Source: Flavobacteriales bacterium
Lineage (GTDB): Bacteria; Bacteroidota; Bacteroidia; Flavobacteriales_F; PHOS-HE28
Direction: 5' to 3'
NCBI GenBank assembly: GCA_023957375.1
Contig: JAMLHB010000002.1
Location: 868,001-932,000, forward strand
Length of the DNA stretch: 64,000 bases
In this document: positions 62,201-64,000 of the stretch, piece by piece
How positions within the stretch are numbered: position 1 is the first letter of the stretch
Layout of the letters: each line of letters opens with the position of its first letter
Notes under the pieces: model-generated
Told to the model about the DNA's origin: nothing
Databases searched by the model: none
What the model saw: the letters and a program-made list of their open reading frames with translations, nothing else
Program-made: the position numbers and the translations under genes

Positions 62201-64000
62201 CGGTTCCGGTCACCGATCCGCAGGCAGCGCTCACGGTACCCCCTTGAATGTTGCCCCACCAGGTGGCCGGAGCGATCTCGAACGCATCGGCGTAAAGCAC
62301 CCGTTCCACCTCGGCATGCAACAGGGCCGCGTTGCCTGCACAGATCGAGTCGTCCGATACCGTGGTGCGCAACGCATAGATGTTGCTTGGTTGCACTTGC
62401 ACCAGAATGCTGTCCACAGCGCTGCCGCAGCCCACTGGACTGGTGACCAACAGCTTATACCAGGTATCCTGGCCGGGGTACGCCATCGGGTTGGGAACGG
62501 TGGGGTCGGACAGTTGTGCGGAGGGGCTCCAGTTCAGGTCGAACCAGTCCGCGTTGGGAATGCCTGCTGCCTCCAGCTGTACGCTGTTGAACTGGCACAC
62601 GGTGGCCGTGGGGCTGCCGTTTGCCGTCAGGTCAAGGTCGGGATCCACGGGCAGGCCCACTTGGAACTCGAAGTGTTTGGGGCATCCGCTGGGCATGATC
62701 ACCCCGTCCACGAAGTACACGTCGTTGTGGTCCGGGGTGAAGCTGTACGTGTTGCCCGTTGCCAGCACGGTGCCCGGATCGCTGGCCATGGTCCATTGGG
62801 CGTTCACCAAGGCCATGGGCGAAGTGAGGGTAATGGGGTCCGAGGAACAGATCACCGGGCTTTGGGGCGCCGTAGGGGCCATGTTGCTTCCTACGCCGTA
62901 GAAATAGCTTTCACCCGAGGCCGTGCCGTACGAATAGGCCAGAAAGCCGGCCGGGGAGGAAAGCCGGTGGCTTCCTGCGGCAACCGGTATTTTGGCGGTG
63001 GACAGGCCTGGACAGGCGGGATAGTTGGTGAACACGGAAGCCGATATCGGTGTGCCGTCCAATTGCAATTGCCCGATGGAGGCCGTGGGCAGCACCACGC
63101 TCACGTAATGGCTGATGCTGGCCTGGGTGGAGAACAGGGTGGTGAAGCCTGCCGAACTGCTCATCCGGTCATCGGCCGTCAACAGCAGCAAGGAGGGGTC
63201 GCCCGTGCCCGAGCAGGTGGCGCCCACCATGAACTGGGCTACGCTGATGGGCCGGTCGCTGGTGATGCAAGCGGGCTGGTTGGAGCTCGCCACCGTGTGC
63301 GAGGCCCCGGCGTTCAGGGCGATCGGCGCGCCGCCATCAATGGACACCAGGGTGTTGTTCTCATTGGCCAGCACCCGGAAGCCCCATGCCGACAAATTGC
63401 CCACGGGCACCGTATGGAACGAGGTGCCCCAGGTGTTCACCGGAACCATCTGTTCGTTCACATGGTCGCACGCGGCACAGCTCACCACGGCGCACATGCT
63501 GCCGCCGAATACGGCAAAGGGCCGGCAGGACCCGCTTTGGGCCGTTCCCGCCACCACCGTTCCGGTGAGGTCGGCAAGGCCGCTAAGTGCCTGCACCTGG
63601 TACACTTGCCCGGCATTCAACGCCACGGTGAAGGGAACACCCGGCGGGTGGCCGGCGGTAGTGGTGGCCGTCGGGGTGATGCTCACCTCGGTGCCGTCCT
63701 CGGTGGCCACGATCAGGAACTCGCTGCGAAAGATGTATTGCCCATTCTGGTAGGCCGTGGAGGTGCCTACCAAGGCATCCACACGGTAGGAAGTCCCCAA
63801 GCCCGTAATGGGCAGCACCTGGGTGGCATCGGTGGTCTGGTTCTGGTAGTTCACCAGTGTGACTGTCACGGGGTCCACAGTGCTGATGTACACGCCCCGG
63901 TCCTGCACCGATTCGGAACCGGTGACCTCATAGAGGTTGGGGACCTGTACCGAGGCGATCCCATTGGCGGCTACGCTGAAAGAGGCGCTCCAACCCGCCA
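59211..64000 (-). CDS. Giant T9SS type B surface protein, 5' end beyond window
   Basis: The frame is open to the window edge, so the N-terminus and signal are missing; 1595 codons are visible. The first part (VQDRGVYISTVDPVTVTLVN onwards) is an IgGFc-binding-protein N-terminal-like domain. Further on come Ig/PKD-like modules, a jelly-roll/Reelin-like domain (YFNGATARSATMPPVDLGNG), then seven DAGNPGSTF-WSTGATTQ type repeats of about 80 aa, each with LGPD..LC and GTYTVTVTN-like ends. The C-terminus is a gliding-associated type B sorting domain (IPNTFTPNGDGRNDVW, QIFDRWGGVLF). Likely a surface adhesin. Confidence 0.9.
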   Translation of the reverse strand, partial: AGWSASFSVAANGIASVQVPNLYEVTGSESVQDRGVYISTVDPVTVTLVNYQNQTTDATQVLPITGLGTSYRVDALVGTSTAYQNGQYIFRSEFLIVATEDGTEVSITPTATTTAGHPPGVPFTVALNAGQVYQVQALSGLADLTGTVVAGTAQSGSCRPFAVFGGSMCAVVSCAACDHVNEQMVPVNTWGTSFHTVPVGNLSAWGFRVLANENNTLVSIDGGAPIALNAGASHTVASSNQPACITSDRPISVAQFMVGATCSGTGDPSLLLLTADDRMSSSAGFTTLFSTQASISHYVSVVLPTASIGQLQLDGTPISASVFTNYPACPGLSTAKIPVAAGSHRLSSPAGFLAYSYGTASGESYFYGVGSNMAPTAPQSPVICSSDPITLTSPMALVNAQWTMASDPGTVLATGNTYSFTPDHNDVYFVDGVIMPSGCPKHFEFQVGLPVDPDLDLTANGSPTATVCQFNSVQLEAAGIPNADWFDLNWSPSAQLSDPTVPNPMAYPGQDTWYKLLVTSPVGCGSAVDSILVQVQPSNIYALRTTVSDDSICAGNAALLHAEVERVLYADAFEIAPATWWGNIQGGTVSAACGSVTGTALYFNGATARSATMPPVDLGNGGMAHFALKIAAGAPPCDDADPGEDVVLEYSTNGSTWMLLATFNEAAYPAFTQVDIPLPALGNSVYLRWRQPVHSGAGQDNWSLDNVLITRYEDASGQLTWGPVAGLDNPASATPSATPASDTWYVAQVSNASGCLYADSVMVRVAPSFGILPLSDTTRCGTAGTQLLAQTNSGTGVTWAWSPAGSLSSGIVANPVATPGTTTTYAVTATNDWGCSDTKQVTVAVSGLTAASTSASDLNLCHGEQVGLQASISSTANYSVAWSPSAVVANPTSANTTASPTDTTVFTCTVTDTPTGCILSSQLTVNVNPAYVLDLMPDTTVCTALGLQLPVAHNMAAPYQAAWTPATNLNSAGILQPTILTDASATYVLTLTDASGCTATDSTHITVAFENLVTPVSLSTCAGEELLLDAGYPGSTYQWSTNAATQTISVSQPGTYTVTITDVQACQVIKTFHAAFDPLPVVDLGPDLALCGQTQHVLDAGNAGSGFLWNTGATTQQLTVVANGTYTATVTNAYGCQASDAVQITLNPLPIDMLQDVTACEEDAVVLNAGNPGCTYAWSTGENTQVITAASSNTYTVTVTTAQNCSAMFDALVTLAPRVSVNLGPDLEACMGDTVLLDAGSTPGVAYLWNTGQGTPTLAPTSSGTYILMATNGYCSDSDTVAVLFHAVPVNILADQTACIGQSATLDAGNAGSTYSWSNGGTEQVISVGSPGTYSVHVTNASGCSADFGAEVAFVPPPSVDLGPDTVLCAGQLLTLDAGNPGSTFTWSTGATSPTLSVGTGGNYTVSVDNGHCSVSDAVAVIFNPAPTPMPAHHYFTCLDEEPHSVPIDAGNAGSSFLWNDGRTTQTVNAAQYGWWSVEITNAFGCSRLDSALVEEFCRPSIFIPNTFTPNGDGRNDVWLVAGNNIVEYDMQIFDRWGGVLFHSTSVDQGWDGTANGRPMPNDVYVFQVTFRLQEDSSGHLGFEQTKLGHVQVLR

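Overview
The window is chromosomal DNA from a GC-rich member of the Bacteroidota, most likely Flavobacteriales. The evidence is a gliding-motility lipoprotein (GldH), four secreted proteins ending in type IX secretion (T9SS) sorting domains (two type A, two gliding-associated type B), a RicT-GldH-PBP1A cluster, a DUF177-rpmF-plsX-fabH-accB-accC operon, and a TA(T/C)CTT(T/C)G motif upstream of many starts that resembles the Bacteroidota -7 box. No rRNA, tRNA, CRISPR array or transposase gene was seen. Genes are tightly packed, with many ATGA overlaps and convergent pairs only 0-15 nt apart.

Layout. 1-2.7 kb: SUF iron-sulfur genes (sufD end, sufS, sufE, DUF59/SufT), with sufS carrying an in-frame palindromic repeat insertion. 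2.75-7.4 kb (minus): nuoABCDEF of complex I, stopping after nuoF. 7.5-17.1 kb (minus): a polytopic membrane protein, a small anchored protein, the fatty-acid/phospholipid initiation operon, pdxA and a leucyl aminopeptidase. 17.3-22.4 kb: small unknowns, a secreted HEXXH protease-like protein, a YegP-family protein, a coiled-coil protein and pgk. 22.5-28.9 kb: holB, ricT, gldH, a PBP1A with an unusual four-cysteine insertion, and a fructosamine-kinase-like gene.

28.9-34.2 kb is an accessory, decaying region around lysS. It holds an ABC-ATPase 3' fragment, an AAA ATPase (AAA_14/DUF4143) with a palindromic operator, a second ABC 3' remnant, then lysS. After lysS come two toxin-antitoxin modules whose toxins are both broken, one by a 166-bp MITE and one by a frameshift, and finally a second, degenerate copy of the lysS 3' end. 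34.2-45.7 kb returns to core genes: an OmpA lipoprotein, a peptide-binding lipoprotein, a 1165-aa outer-membrane-type protein, a ComF-like protein, gpsA and an M28 peptidase. 45.8-49.3 kb is a second accessory stretch with a third hairpin element, yefM/yoeB, a choice-of-anchor-L T9SS protein, a second copy of each of two MITE-like families, and a small gene split by the MITE. 49.3-64 kb holds three more large T9SS surface proteins interleaved with two catabolic pairs: HaaO + ACMSD (3-hydroxyanthranilate degradation) and a methionine/glutamine-type aminotransferase + omega-amidase.

The most notable unexplained structure is a pair of non-coding element families. Family A is 166 bp in both copies (about 86% identical by hand alignment), has a 21-bp perfect terminal inverted repeat in copy 1, folds end to end as one hairpin with at least one compensatory base-pair change, and is flanked by TGGCA on both sides in both copies. 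Removing it restores an intact ParE/RelE toxin reading frame. Family B is about 255 bp, with 16-bp terminal inverted repeats and 9-bp flanking duplications, and is present twice in opposite orientation plus as a relic.
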